From Lawsonibacter sp900766145 (lineage in GTDB: Bacteria; Bacillota; Clostridia; Oscillospirales; Oscillospiraceae), in assembly GCF_030372275.1 (NCBI RefSeq), contig NZ_JAUDDJ010000011.1: DNA of 64,000 nucleotides, one strand, 5' to 3'. Both the position numbers and the translations under genes were made by a program. Positions 25,314 through 33,992 of this stretch are shown here, one piece after another. The notes under the pieces are model-generated. The model saw nothing but the letters and a program-made list of their open reading frames with translations, searched no databases and was not told the origin of the DNA. The first letter of the stretch is position 1. Each line of letters starts with the position of its first letter.

Positions 25314-26156
25314 ATGAAGGTAACCGTCTTGGTAGAAAACACCGCCCCGCAGCACAGCGGCCTCACCCCGGAACACGGCCTGTCCCTGTACATCCAGTAC
25401 CAGGACCACAACATCCTGCTGGACGCAGGCTGCTCCCAGGCCTTTGCCCAAAACGCCAAGGTTCTGGGCGTGGACCTCAAGCAGGTGGACCTGGCCGTCC
25501 TCTCCCACGGCCACTATGACCACGCCGACGGACTGCGCTACTTTTTGGAGGAGAACTCCACCTGCAAGGTGTACGCCCGGCCCCAGGCGGGCGGCCCCTA
25601 CTTCTCCACCTCCACCGGCTCTCCCCGGTTTATCGGCATTCACCGGGACATCTGGGAGGGACACCCGGACCGCTTCGACTGCGGGGAAGGCGTACGCCAG
25701 CCTGCCCCCGGCATATGGCTGGTACCCGAGACGGTTCACGGCGGCCCCTTTGCCAGCCGGGAGACCAATCTGCTACGCAAGCTGGGCCCCGACCAGTTTG
25801 TTCCCGACGACTTTGTCCATGAGCACTCCCTGGTGCTGGAGGGGGAGGACGGCCTGGTGGTCTTCAACTCCTGCTCCCACGGCGGCATCGTCAACATTGT
25901 CCAGGGGGTACGGGAAGCTCTGGGCCGGGAGGTAACCACGGTGGTGGGCGGCCTGCACATGTTCAGCCTTACCGCCCCCTCCGGCCTCAACTGTCCCCCG
26001 GACTACCCCGGTCAGGTGGCTCGCGCCCTCAAGGAGCAGGGCGTACGGCGGGTGTACACCGGCCACTGCACCGGTGAGGCCGCCATGGTCCTTCTTCGGG
26101 AGGAGCTGGGAGATGCTCTCATCCCCCTTACCTGCGGGCTGACCTTCTCTTTGTAA
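25314..26156 (+). CDS. Metallo-beta-lactamase-fold hydrolase
   Basis: A 280-residue MBL-fold enzyme with the metal-binding motif SHGHYDHADG (the HxHxDH signature) plus further ligands in NSCSHGG and TGHCTGEAA. It belongs to the group often labelled dihydropterin ribofuranosylaminobenzene phosphate synthase-like, but in bacteria that name rarely reflects the activity. The start is ATG 25314 after AGGAG; a longer in-frame extension would overlap the MATE gene. A strong terminator follows. Confidence 0.88.
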   Translation: MKVTVLVENTAPQHSGLTPEHGLSLYIQYQDHNILLDAGCSQAFAQNAKVLGVDLKQVDLAVLSHGHYDHADGLRYFLEENSTCKVYARPQAGGPYFSTSTGSPRFIGIHRDIWEGHPDRFDCGEGVRQPAPGIWLVPETVHGGPFASRETNLLRKLGPDQFVPDDFVHEHSLVLEGEDGLVVFNSCSHGGIVNIVQGVREALGREVTTVVGGLHMFSLTAPSGLNCPPDYPGQVARALKEQGVRRVYTGHCTGEAAMVLLREELGDALIPLTCGLTFSL

Positions 26157-26173
26157 TCTGTTTTGAAACGGCA

Positions 26174-26209
26174 AACGCGGCGCACCTTAAGGGTGCGCCG
26201 CGTTTTTTC
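26174..26209 (+). terminator. Intrinsic terminator
   Basis: A GC-rich 13-bp stem (26174-26186 with 26192-26204, loop TTAAG) is followed by TTTTTT. It closes the desulfurase-MATE-hydrolase run. Confidence 0.92.
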
Positions 26210-26219
26210 ACATGGATGG

Positions 26220-26912
26220 TTAATTGCCCTGGGGGAACTGCTCGTAGGGCTGGGTGGAGGAGATGGTCCAACCGGAGTTGATGAGCACCAGGTCCTTTCC
26301 GTCGGGCCCGCAGTAGTAGACATCCACACTGTCCGGGTCTCCCTGGCCGGGGACCACCGCCCAGTTTTGCAGGGTCTTTTTCACGCTGTCCAGAATGGTC
26401 TCATCCAGCTGATAGCTGTCGTAGACGTGGAACTCGTCCTTCTGCTCCTGCGGCGGTCCGGAAAACAGGGCACAGTTCTCCCCGAAAGTGACGGTGATGC
26501 CCCCCTTCCCGGTGGTGATCTCTCCCGCCAGGTCCAGGTTCCAGCCGGTAAGCTGAGCCATCTCGGCCACTACGCCCTCCGCCGGCACCATTCCCTGCTC
26601 ATTCAGCGTCCCATCATACTCCTCCTGGTACTGCTGAAAGTGGTCATCCATACCGATGTAGAGGGTCACCATCTGGGCCTGGGACGTCTGTCCGGCATCC
26701 AGCTGGTCCTGGCTCCCGCCCTCCGTCTTTGTCTCCCCATTCTGGGTTTGAAACTGATTTACCGAGCTGTCCACGCTGTCTGGTTGACTGCTTAGATTGC
26801 CCTGCTGACTGCCCAGAGTGCTCTGGATACTGCCGGAACCGGACTGCGCACCGCAGGCCCCTAAGGTCAGCAGCAGCGCCCCGGTACATAAAATCAAGGG
26901 AAGATTCTTCAT
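26220..26912 (-). CDS. Secreted lipoprotein of unknown function
   Basis: A 230-residue lipoprotein (signal MKNLPLILCTGALLLTLGAC, lipobox cysteine C20). A Ser/Gln/Asn-rich linker of about 60 residues follows, then a folded domain from about 80 on (MVTLYIGMDDHFQQYQ). The later stretch SVDVYYCGPDGKDLVLINSG may be part of a small beta-sheet domain. AAAGGAG precedes ATG 26910-26912. It is a single gene facing the hydrolase operon. The family was not recognised. Confidence 0.78.
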   Translation of the reverse strand: MKNLPLILCTGALLLTLGACGAQSGSGSIQSTLGSQQGNLSSQPDSVDSSVNQFQTQNGETKTEGGSQDQLDAGQTSQAQMVTLYIGMDDHFQQYQEEYDGTLNEQGMVPAEGVVAEMAQLTGWNLDLAGEITTGKGGITVTFGENCALFSGPPQEQKDEFHVYDSYQLDETILDSVKKTLQNWAVVPGQGDPDSVDVYYCGPDGKDLVLINSGWTISSTQPYEQFPQGN

Positions 26913-27196
26913 ACTTTGGCTCCTTTTTATGCAAATGGATGGATACCCATAACCGCAGCACACAAAGAAAAGCCAGACCGTTTGCCTGATCTCCTCTCTT
27001 TTTTGTCTGAGCATGGAATACGTAATCTTTGGCACAGAGTATTGTAAGCAAAAGAGGCCTGTTTCGTCAAGAATTTCGCCCCATTGTTTGCATTGTGTTA
27101 AAAAAATGTTCATATTTACGGAAAAAGCGCCTCCTCCGGCGGTCCACACCCGTCTGGAGAAAGGCGCTTTCAAACATCCGGCCGTTCTGCCGGACC

Positions 27197-28360
27197 TTAT
27201 TTTTTCTTTTTCCGCTTATCAAAAAAGCCTTTCAGGCCGCTCTCTTCCGGCACCTCTTCCCCCATGGCCTGGGCAAAGACCCGCAGGGCCTCCTTCTGCT
27301 CGCTGTTGAGGGAGGTGGGCACCTGGACCCGGATGGTGACGTACTGGTCACCCCGGCCCCGGCCCCGCAGCTCGGGGATACCCTTCCCCCGCAGGCGGAA
27401 GGTGGTACCGGTCTGAGTGCCGGCGGGCAGGGTGTACTTCACCTTGCCGTCGATGGTGGGGATCTCCAGCTCGGCGCCCATGGCCGCCTGGAAGAAGCTC
27501 ACCGGCTGCTCATAGAGCACGGTGGTACCGTCACGGCGGAACTGGGGATGGGGCTTGACCCGCACGCCCACAATGAGGTCGCCGGCGGGACCGCCGTTTT
27601 TGCCCGCGTTGCCCTGGCCCCGCAGGGAGACGGCCTGGCCGTCGTCGATGCCGGCGGGGATGGTAACGGTGATGCGCTTGCTCTTCTTCACGCTGCCGCT
27701 GCCGCCGCAGCTCTTACAGGGGCTGTGGATGATCTTACCGGTGCCCCGGCAGCGGGTACAGGCCGCGGTACTGGAGAAGGCGAAGCCGCCGGTGCGCTGC
27801 TGCACCCGAACCACGCCGGTGCCCCGGCAGTCGGGGCAGGTCTCGGCGGTGGTACCCGGCTGACAGCCGGAGCCGTGGCAGGCATCACACTCCTCGGTGC
27901 GGTTGAGGTTGATTTCCTTCTCGCAGCCGAAGGCGGCCTCCTCAAAGGTGATGGTCAGGTTGGCCCGCAGGCTCTCCCCCTTCTGGGGGCCGTTGCGCCG
28001 GGCTCCGCCGCCGCCAAAGCCGCCGAAACCACCGCCGCCAAAGAAGGAGCCGAAGATATCACCCAGGTCGATGTCCCCCATGTCAAAGCCGCCGAAGGGG
28101 CCGCCGGGGCCGCCCGCGCCATAGTTGGGATCTACGCCCGCATGGCCGAACTGGTCATACCGGGCCCGCTTCTGCTCGTCGGACAGGACGCTGTAAGCCT
28201 CGTTCACTTCCTTGAACTTGGCCTCTGCCTCCTTGTCGCCGGGGTTCATGTCGGGGTGATATTTTTTGGCCAATTTCCGGTAGGCCTTTTTAATCTCATC
28301 GTCGGAGGCGCCTTTGCTGACACCCAGCACCTCGTAATAATCTCGTTTCTGTTCTGGCAT
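27197..28360 (-). CDS. dnaJ: Chaperone DnaJ (Hsp40)
   Basis: A 387-residue type-I Hsp40. It has a J domain with the HPD motif at 35-37, a Gly/Phe-rich region (GGPFGGFDMGDI), and four CxxCxGxG zinc motifs (CDACHGSG, CPDCRGTG, CTRCRGTG, CKSCGGSG). The C-terminal client-binding domains follow, ending in a short Lys tail. It stimulates DnaK ATPase. It is the last gene of the CIRCE-controlled operon, separated from dnaK by about 210 bases in which I see no gene. Confidence 0.97.
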   Translation of the reverse strand: MPEQKRDYYEVLGVSKGASDDEIKKAYRKLAKKYHPDMNPGDKEAEAKFKEVNEAYSVLSDEQKRARYDQFGHAGVDPNYGAGGPGGPFGGFDMGDIDLGDIFGSFFGGGGFGGFGGGGARRNGPQKGESLRANLTITFEEAAFGCEKEINLNRTEECDACHGSGCQPGTTAETCPDCRGTGVVRVQQRTGGFAFSSTAACTRCRGTGKIIHSPCKSCGGSGSVKKSKRITVTIPAGIDDGQAVSLRGQGNAGKNGGPAGDLIVGVRVKPHPQFRRDGTTVLYEQPVSFFQAAMGAELEIPTIDGKVKYTLPAGTQTGTTFRLRGKGIPELRGRGRGDQYVTIRVQVPTSLNSEQKEALRVFAQAMGEEVPEESGLKGFFDKRKKKK

Positions 28361-28573
28361 ATGGTTCACCAACTTTACAAGTGGAGTTATGAACATGGGA
28401 AATGGCGGGGGCATCCCCCGCCTTTCCCTTCATTCTCACGCTGCGGATTGGGCACACGGCCGGGTCGCTTTCACTCCGTCTCCGGACGCAAACAGCCGTA
28501 TGTCTTCCGGCTTGGTTTGCATCCGTCGCTGCGCTCCAAGCTCCCCTGTGTGCCGATCCTCCGCGCTTATTTC

Positions 28574-30433
28574 TTACTTCTTGTCGTCATCAACGACAGT
28601 ATAATCAGCATCCACTACGTCGTCGCCGCCATTGCTGCCGCCGGTCTGGCCGCCGCCGAAGTTGGCGCCGCCCATGTCAGGACCGGGGCCAGCCTGGCCG
28701 CCCTGCTGCTGGTAGAGCTTCTCGCTGACCGCGTAGAAGGCCTTCTGCAGCTCCTCGGTGGCGTTCTTGATGGCCTCGGTGTCAGAGCCCTTCATGGTCT
28801 CCTTCAGCTTACCCAGAGCGCTCTCAATGTTGGAGCGGTCGCCCGCATCCATCTTACCGCCCATCTCCTCCAGGGCCTTCTCGGTCTGGAAGACCATCTG
28901 GTCGGCCTGGTTGCGGGTATCGGCAGCCTCACGCTGCTTCTTGTCCTCGGCGGCAAACTGCTCGGCCTCACGCACGGCCTTGTCGATGTCGTCCTTGGAC
29001 ATGTTGGTGGAGGAGGTGATGGTGATGTGCTGCTCCTTGCCGGTGCCCAGGTCCTTAGCGGACACGTTCACGATGCCGTTGGCATCAATGTCGAAGGTGA
29101 CCTCGATCTGAGGCACGCCCCGGCGGGCGGGAGCAATGCCGTCCAGGTTGAAGCGGCCCAGAGTCTTGTTGTACTGAGCCATCTCACGCTCGCCCTGGAG
29201 CACGTGGACCTCCACGGAGGTCTGGTTGTCAGCAGCGGTGGTGAAGGTCTGGCTCTTCTTCACGGGGATGGTGGTGTTGCGCTCGATGAGCTTGGTCATC
29301 ACGCCGCCCATGGTTTCAATGCCCAGAGACAGGGGGGTGACGTCCAGCAGCAGCAGGTCCTTCACGTCGCCGGTGAACACGCCGCCCTGCAGGGCCGCGC
29401 CCAGAGCCACACACTCATCGGGGTTGATGCCCTTGAAGCCTTCCTTGCCGGTGAGCTTCTTGACCATGTCCTGAACCGCGGGGATCCGGCTGGAGCCGCC
29501 TACCATCAGGACCTTGGAGATGTCGTTGCCGGTGAGACCGGCATCGCTCATGGCCTGACGCACGGGGCCGGCCGTGGCCTCCACCAGGTGAGCGGTGAGC
29601 TGGTCAAACTTCGCACGGGTCAGGGTCAGATCCAGGTGCTTGGGGCCGGTGGCGTCAGCGGTGATATAGGGCAGGTTAATGTTGGTGGAGGTGACGCCGC
29701 TGAGCTCGATCTTGGCCTTCTCGGCGGCCTCCTTCAGGCGCTGCATGGCAACCTTATCGCCGGTCAGGTCGATGCCTTCGGCCTTCTTGAACTCGGAAGC
29801 CATCCAGTCCATGATGCACTTATCGAAGTCGTCGCCGCCCAGGCGGTTGTTGCCGGCGGTAGCCAGAACCTCGATGACACCGTCGTCGATGTCCAGGATG
29901 GACACATCGAAGGTGCCGCCGCCCAGGTCGTACACCATGACCTTCTGAGCGGTCTCCTTATCCACACCGTAGGCCAGAGCGGCGGCGGTGGGCTCGTTGA
30001 TGATACGCTTGACCTCCAGGCCGGCGATCTTGCCGGCGTCCTTGGTGGCCTGACGCTGAGCGTCGGTAAAGTAAGCGGGGACGGTGATGACGGCCTCGGA
30101 GACAGTCTGGCCCAGATAGGCCTCGGCGTCGGCCTTCAGCTTCTGAAGGATCATGGCGCTGATCTCCTGGGGAGTGTACTTCTTGCCGTCGATGTCCACC
30201 TTGTAGTCGGTGCCCATCTCACGCTTGATGGAGATGACGGTGCGGTCGGGGTTGGTGATGGCCTGGCGCTTGGCCACCTGGCCCACCATACGCTCGCCGT
30301 CCTTGGAAAAAGCCACCACAGAGGGGGTGGTGCGGTTGCCTTCGGCGTTGGGGATGACGACGGCGTCGCCGCCCTCCATAACCGCCACGCAGCTGTTAGT
30401 CGTACCTAAGTCAATACCAATGATCTTGGACAT
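28574..30433 (-). CDS. dnaK: Molecular chaperone DnaK (Hsp70)
   Basis: A 619-residue Hsp70. The ATPase domain starts GIDLGTTNSCVAV and contains VPAYFTDAQRQATKDAG and DLGGGTFDVSIL. The substrate domain includes DVTPLSLGIETMGG, the linker region is DLLLLDVTPLS, and the lid ends in the acidic DADYTVVDDDKK. TTAGGAGG precedes the ATG. It refolds proteins with GrpE and DnaJ from the same operon. Confidence 0.98.
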   Translation of the reverse strand: MSKIIGIDLGTTNSCVAVMEGGDAVVIPNAEGNRTTPSVVAFSKDGERMVGQVAKRQAITNPDRTVISIKREMGTDYKVDIDGKKYTPQEISAMILQKLKADAEAYLGQTVSEAVITVPAYFTDAQRQATKDAGKIAGLEVKRIINEPTAAALAYGVDKETAQKVMVYDLGGGTFDVSILDIDDGVIEVLATAGNNRLGGDDFDKCIMDWMASEFKKAEGIDLTGDKVAMQRLKEAAEKAKIELSGVTSTNINLPYITADATGPKHLDLTLTRAKFDQLTAHLVEATAGPVRQAMSDAGLTGNDISKVLMVGGSSRIPAVQDMVKKLTGKEGFKGINPDECVALGAALQGGVFTGDVKDLLLLDVTPLSLGIETMGGVMTKLIERNTTIPVKKSQTFTTAADNQTSVEVHVLQGEREMAQYNKTLGRFNLDGIAPARRGVPQIEVTFDIDANGIVNVSAKDLGTGKEQHITITSSTNMSKDDIDKAVREAEQFAAEDKKQREAADTRNQADQMVFQTEKALEEMGGKMDAGDRSNIESALGKLKETMKGSDTEAIKNATEELQKAFYAVSEKLYQQQGGQAGPGPDMGGANFGGGQTGGSNGGDDVVDADYTVVDDDKK

Positions 30434-30507
30434 AATGTGTTTCCTCCTAATATATGAAAAGATTGTTGTTTACAAAATTTATAAGGGTTATATGGTTACG
30501 CTGCGCG

Positions 30508-31095
30508 TTAATTCGCAACCTTAACCATCGCAAACCGGATCACCTTGTCGCCCAGCTGGAAGCCGGCCTGGAACACGTCACACACGGTGTTCTCGCCGAA
30601 GTTCTCATCCTCCACATGCATCACAGCGTTGTGCAGGTTGGGGTCGAAGGTCTGGCCCAGAGCAGGGATCTCGGTGATGCCCAGCTTCTCCAGCACGGTC
30701 TTGAGCTGGGTCATGGTCATCTCCACGCCCTTCTTGAAGGCCTCGTCGGCGGTCTCCTGCTTGAGGGCCCGCTCCAGGTTGTCGTACACCGGCAGGAAGG
30801 CCACAGCCGCATCTGCCTTGGCGTCGTTCCAGATGGAATCCTTCTCCTTGGCGGTACGGCGGCGGTAGTTGTCATACTCGGCGGCCAGGCGCAGGTATTT
30901 GTCCTCCTGCTGGGCCACCTGATCCTTCAGGGACTCCAGCTCGGTGAGGAGGGGATCGGCGCTCTCGCTCTGGGCCTCGGTCTTAGCCTCGCTCTCGGGC
31001 TGTCCGGCCTGGGTCTCAGCCTGAGCCTGGGTCTCTTCCATGGGCTCCTGCTGCTCCGGGGCGGTCTGCTCCGCCTTCTTATCTTTCTTGCTCAT
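30508..31095 (-). CDS. grpE: Nucleotide exchange factor GrpE
   Basis: A 195-residue GrpE. An acidic, low-complexity N-terminus (Glu/Gln/Ala-rich) leads into the long dimer helix (LAAEYDNYRRRTAKEKDSIW). The C-terminal beta domain follows (NLHNAVMHVEDENFGENTV). It exchanges ADP for ATP on DnaK. It lies 15 bases after hrcA, with AGGAGG before the ATG. Confidence 0.97.
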   Translation of the reverse strand: MSKKDKKAEQTAPEQQEPMEETQAQAETQAGQPESEAKTEAQSESADPLLTELESLKDQVAQQEDKYLRLAAEYDNYRRRTAKEKDSIWNDAKADAAVAFLPVYDNLERALKQETADEAFKKGVEMTMTQLKTVLEKLGITEIPALGQTFDPNLHNAVMHVEDENFGENTVCDVFQAGFQLGDKVIRFAMVKVAN

Positions 31096-31110
31096 GAACT
31101 AACGTTCCTC

Positions 31111-32172
31111 CTATTCCTGGTCGTTCCCGTCGCCGGGGGGAAGCTCCCCCTTGCCGAACATCCGGGTCAGGCTGTCGGCGAAATAGGACAGGCGGGCGGT
31201 CACCTTGGCGTAGTCCATCCGGGTGGGTCCCACCACCCCGATGACGCCCCGCATATTATCTCCAATGTCGTAGCTGGCCATGACCACGCTGGTGTCCTTC
31301 AGGGCCTCGCTGACGTTTTCCGGCCCGATCAGGATATTCATATTCTGCCCGTTCTCCATAGACACCGGCAGCCGGGAGCCCTCCTGGTTTTCGGCCAGGT
31401 AGGTCATCAGGGGCTTTGCCTTGTCCAGGCTGCGGTACTCCGGATGCTCCAGCAGATGGGTGATGCCCGAGGTGTGGATGGTCTGGCTGCGCTGCTCCTC
31501 CAGCACTTCAATGGCGTATTGCACCACCAGAGAGATCAGGTGAAATGCCCCGGGAGCGGAGCGTGTCTCCATCTTGTCCAGGGTCTGCTCCATCTCCTCC
31601 ACGGTCAGCCCCACAAAGGAGCTGTTCAGCACGGTGGACAGCAGCTGCAGCTGGGTATCGGACAGCTCATCGGACAGGTGGATAAGCTTGTTTCGCACCA
31701 CCGAGTTGTCGGTCATTACCACGGCGATAAAGGCGTTTTCCTCTACCATCAGCAGGTCGTACCGCTTTACCGTCACCCGCTGTTTGGGCTGGGCCATGGT
31801 AAAGACGGGGTAGTCGCTGATCTGGGAGAGCACCTTGCCCGCCCGGTCGATCACCCGGTCCAGCTCCTCCATTTTCAGGTTCAGCGCGTCGTTGATGCGC
31901 TGGGTCTCCTGCATGGTGAGCTGGTGCTCACCCATGAGCTCGTTGACGTAGAGCCGGTAGCCCATGGGGGAGGGAATCCGTCCGGCCGAAGTGTGGGGCT
32001 GCTCTAAGTAGCCCAGCTCGGTGAGGTCGGCCATCTCATTTCGTATGGTGGCGGTGGAGATGTCCAGTCCGGCCTGCTCGGCCACGGCCTTGGAACCTAC
32101 CGGCTCCGCGGTGGAGATGTAGATCTCAACAATAGCCCGCAGGATTCGCTTTTTTCGATTGGTCAGCTCCAT
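31111..32172 (-). CDS. hrcA: Heat-inducible transcription repressor HrcA
   Basis: A 353-residue HrcA with a winged-helix N-terminus (TNRKKRILRAIVEIYISTAE, then ATIRNEMADLTELGYLEQPHTSAGRIP) and a C-terminal GAF-like sensing region. It binds the CIRCE element located 30 bases upstream of its own start and represses the operon until heat stress occupies GroEL. I placed the start at ATG 32170-32172, with GGAGG upstream; an upstream in-frame ATG would fall next to the CIRCE. Confidence 0.96.
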   Translation of the reverse strand: MELTNRKKRILRAIVEIYISTAEPVGSKAVAEQAGLDISTATIRNEMADLTELGYLEQPHTSAGRIPSPMGYRLYVNELMGEHQLTMQETQRINDALNLKMEELDRVIDRAGKVLSQISDYPVFTMAQPKQRVTVKRYDLLMVEENAFIAVVMTDNSVVRNKLIHLSDELSDTQLQLLSTVLNSSFVGLTVEEMEQTLDKMETRSAPGAFHLISLVVQYAIEVLEEQRSQTIHTSGITHLLEHPEYRSLDKAKPLMTYLAENQEGSRLPVSMENGQNMNILIGPENVSEALKDTSVVMASYDIGDNMRGVIGVVGPTRMDYAKVTARLSYFADSLTRMFGKGELPPGDGNDQE

Positions 32173-32201
32173 ACCCTCGCCTCCATTTCTCATTCTATGT
32201 T

Positions 32202-32228
32202 TTAGCACTCATTATCCCCGAGTGCTAA
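32202..32228 (-). promoter_or_regulatory. CIRCE operator (HrcA binding site)
   Basis: TTAGCACTC (32202-32210), a 9-base spacer, then GAGTGCTAA (32220-32228) is an exact match to the CIRCE consensus. It lies just downstream of the operon promoter. Confidence 0.98.
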
Positions 32229-32232
32229 AGAT

Positions 32233-32261
32233 AATGTACCACCCGCCCGCAAGATTGTCAA
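32233..32261 (-). promoter_or_regulatory. Promoter of the hrcA-grpE-dnaK-dnaJ operon
   Basis: On the minus strand TTGACA (32256-32261) and TACATT (32233-32238) are 17 bases apart, placing the start of transcription at the edge of the CIRCE element. Confidence 0.85.
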
Positions 32262-32288
32262 TAGGTACTTTATGAATTTATTTTAAAC

Positions 32289-32324
32289 AAAAAAAGCCCG
32301 GCATTTCTTTGCAGAAATGCCGGG
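32289..32324 (-). terminator. Terminator of the aromatic amino acid operon
   Basis: A 12-bp stem (32297-32308 with 32313-32324) runs into a T-run on the minus strand (32289-32295), just beyond the aroQ stop. Confidence 0.92.
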
Positions 32325-32340
32325 ATACTGCTAATTTGAC

Positions 32341-32772
32341 TTACCGTTGTTTCCCAGTCAGATATTGAATGGCGGCCCGGTAGCCCTCAAAGCCCATGCC
32401 GATGTAGGACTTCTCGCAGGCCATACCGGCATAGGAAATATGCCGGAACTCCTCCCGGGCGTTCACATCGGACAGGTGAACCTCCACCGCGGGCAGCCCC
32501 ACCGCCTTCAGGGCATCCAGGATGGCCACGCTGGTGTGGGTGTAGGCGGCAGGGTTAATCACAATGCCGTCCATCTTCCTGTAGGCCCACTGGATTTTGT
32601 CCACAATGGCCCCCTCGTGGTTGGACTGGAACAGCTCCACCTGAGCGCCGCACTCGGCCGCCGCCTGGCGGATAAAGGCCTCCAGGGCGGCAAAGTCCTG
32701 CTTTCCGTAGATATCCGGCTCCCGAATGCCCAGCATGTTGATGTTGGGGCCGTTGATAACCAGAATGTTCAT
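32341..32772 (-). CDS. aroQ: Type II 3-dehydroquinate dehydratase
   Basis: A 143-residue enzyme, the normal length for the small dodecameric type II class, making 3-dehydroshikimate (step 3 of the shikimate pathway). Motifs: NGPNINMLGIREPDIYG with the catalytic Tyr, the flexible lid SNHEGAIVDKI, NPAAYTHTSVA and EVHLSDVNAREEFRH. Its ATG overlaps the aroE-aroK stop by 4 bases. It is the last gene of the cluster. Confidence 0.97.
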   Translation of the reverse strand: MNILVINGPNINMLGIREPDIYGKQDFAALEAFIRQAAAECGAQVELFQSNHEGAIVDKIQWAYRKMDGIVINPAAYTHTSVAILDALKAVGLPAVEVHLSDVNAREEFRHISYAGMACEKSYIGMGFEGYRAAIQYLTGKQR

Positions 32773-33992
32773 CCCATCACCCTCCTGATGATCTCGTCCA
32801 CGGTGTCCTCCACCGTGCCGTTGTTGTCCACCGTCACCTGGGCGGCCGCCTCATAGAGGGGGGCCCGGCGGCGGTAGAGCTCCTCCCGGGGCACGCTCTG
32901 GGAGACGGGGCGGCCATCGGTGGGCAGCTTGTGAAGGTCCCGCCGCAGCCAGACCACCACGGAGTTTTCCTCCATGGGATCCCGGTTCTCCGGCCGGGTA
33001 ACGATGCCGCCCCCGGCGGAGATCACTTGCCCGGACTCCTTGGCAATCTGGACCAGGGCCCGGTGCTCCCGCGCCCGGAAGCCCTCCTCCCCCTCTTTGG
33101 CAAAGATCTCGGGGATGGAGCAGCCCGCCTGAGCTACAATCGCCTCGTCCACGTCGGCCAGGGGGCGCCCCAGCTTCTGGGCCAGCGCCTTGCCCACGGT
33201 GGTCTTGCCGCAGCCAGGCATGCCGATGAGGAGAATATTTTTCGTCTCCCGCTCCAGCTTTGCGGTGATGTCGGTCACCAACTCATCGGGCAGCTTCTTG
33301 CCCTGGAATCGCTCGGAAGCCGCCTTGGCCTGGGCCACCAGCATTCCCAGGCCGTTGCCCCAGATGAGCCCCCGGCGCTGAGCCTGGAGCAGAAGCTGGG
33401 TCTTGGCCGGGTTGTAAATGAGGTCAAAGACCCCCTCACACTGGGGAAACTGGTCCAAATCCACCGGGGAAACTCCGTTGTTGGGGTACATACCCACCGG
33501 GGTGGCATTGACAATGATCTGGGCGTCGGCGTGGCGGTCCAAATTTTGATAGTTATTCTCCCCGGAGCGGGAGATGGTGATGATCTCCCGGGCTCCCAGC
33601 TCGGAGATCACCGCTCGCACGGTGAGGGAGGCCCCGCCGCTGCCCAGCACCAGGGCTTTCCGCCCCTCTATCTGGGCCCCGGCAGATTTTAAGAGGTACA
33701 AAAACCCGTCGTAGTCGGTGTTGTCCCCCAACAGGGTACCGTCGGGGCGGCGGAGAATGGTATTCACGCTGCCGATGCGCTGGGCAGCGGGGGTGAGCTC
33801 AGCACAGTACTCCATTACCGTCTTTTTATAAGGGATGGTGACGTTCAGGCCGTGGAACTCCCCCTTTTGCAGGAAGTTCCCCACCTCCTCCGGCTCCAGG
33901 GGGATGAGCCGATAGGGGTACTCCCCCAGCAGGCTGTGGATTTTTGGGGAAAAGCTATGGCCCAGCTTGCGGCCAATGAGCCCGCAGTCCAT
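32769..33992 (-). CDS. aroEK: Fused shikimate dehydrogenase-shikimate kinase (AroE-AroK)
   Basis: A 407-residue bifunctional protein for steps 4 and 5. Residues 1-~245 are AroE: SFSPKIHS, catalytic K56 in VTIPYKK, D93 in NTDYDG, and the NADP loop GSGGAS (117-122). Residues ~252-407 are AroK: P-loop GMPGCGKTT (257-265), D280/D282 in ADVDEA, GGGI (327-330), and an Arg-containing lid near VPREELYRRRAPLY. A short helical linker joins them. Fusion would channel shikimate. The start shares one base with the pheA stop (TGATG) and the end overlaps aroQ by 4 bases. Confidence 0.95.
   Translation of the reverse strand: MDCGLIGRKLGHSFSPKIHSLLGEYPYRLIPLEPEEVGNFLQKGEFHGLNVTIPYKKTVMEYCAELTPAAQRIGSVNTILRRPDGTLLGDNTDYDGFLYLLKSAGAQIEGRKALVLGSGGASLTVRAVISELGAREIITISRSGENNYQNLDRHADAQIIVNATPVGMYPNNGVSPVDLDQFPQCEGVFDLIYNPAKTQLLLQAQRRGLIWGNGLGMLVAQAKAASERFQGKKLPDELVTDITAKLERETKNILLIGMPGCGKTTVGKALAQKLGRPLADVDEAIVAQAGCSIPEIFAKEGEEGFRAREHRALVQIAKESGQVISAGGGIVTRPENRDPMEENSVVVWLRRDLHKLPTDGRPVSQSVPREELYRRRAPLYEAAAQVTVDNNGTVEDTVDEIIRRVMG

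Noticed and set aside
27029..30409. Open frame of about 1126 codons on the plus strand across dnaJ and dnaK
   Set aside because: It is antisense to two unmistakable chaperone genes; the long frame is a codon-bias artefact of high GC.
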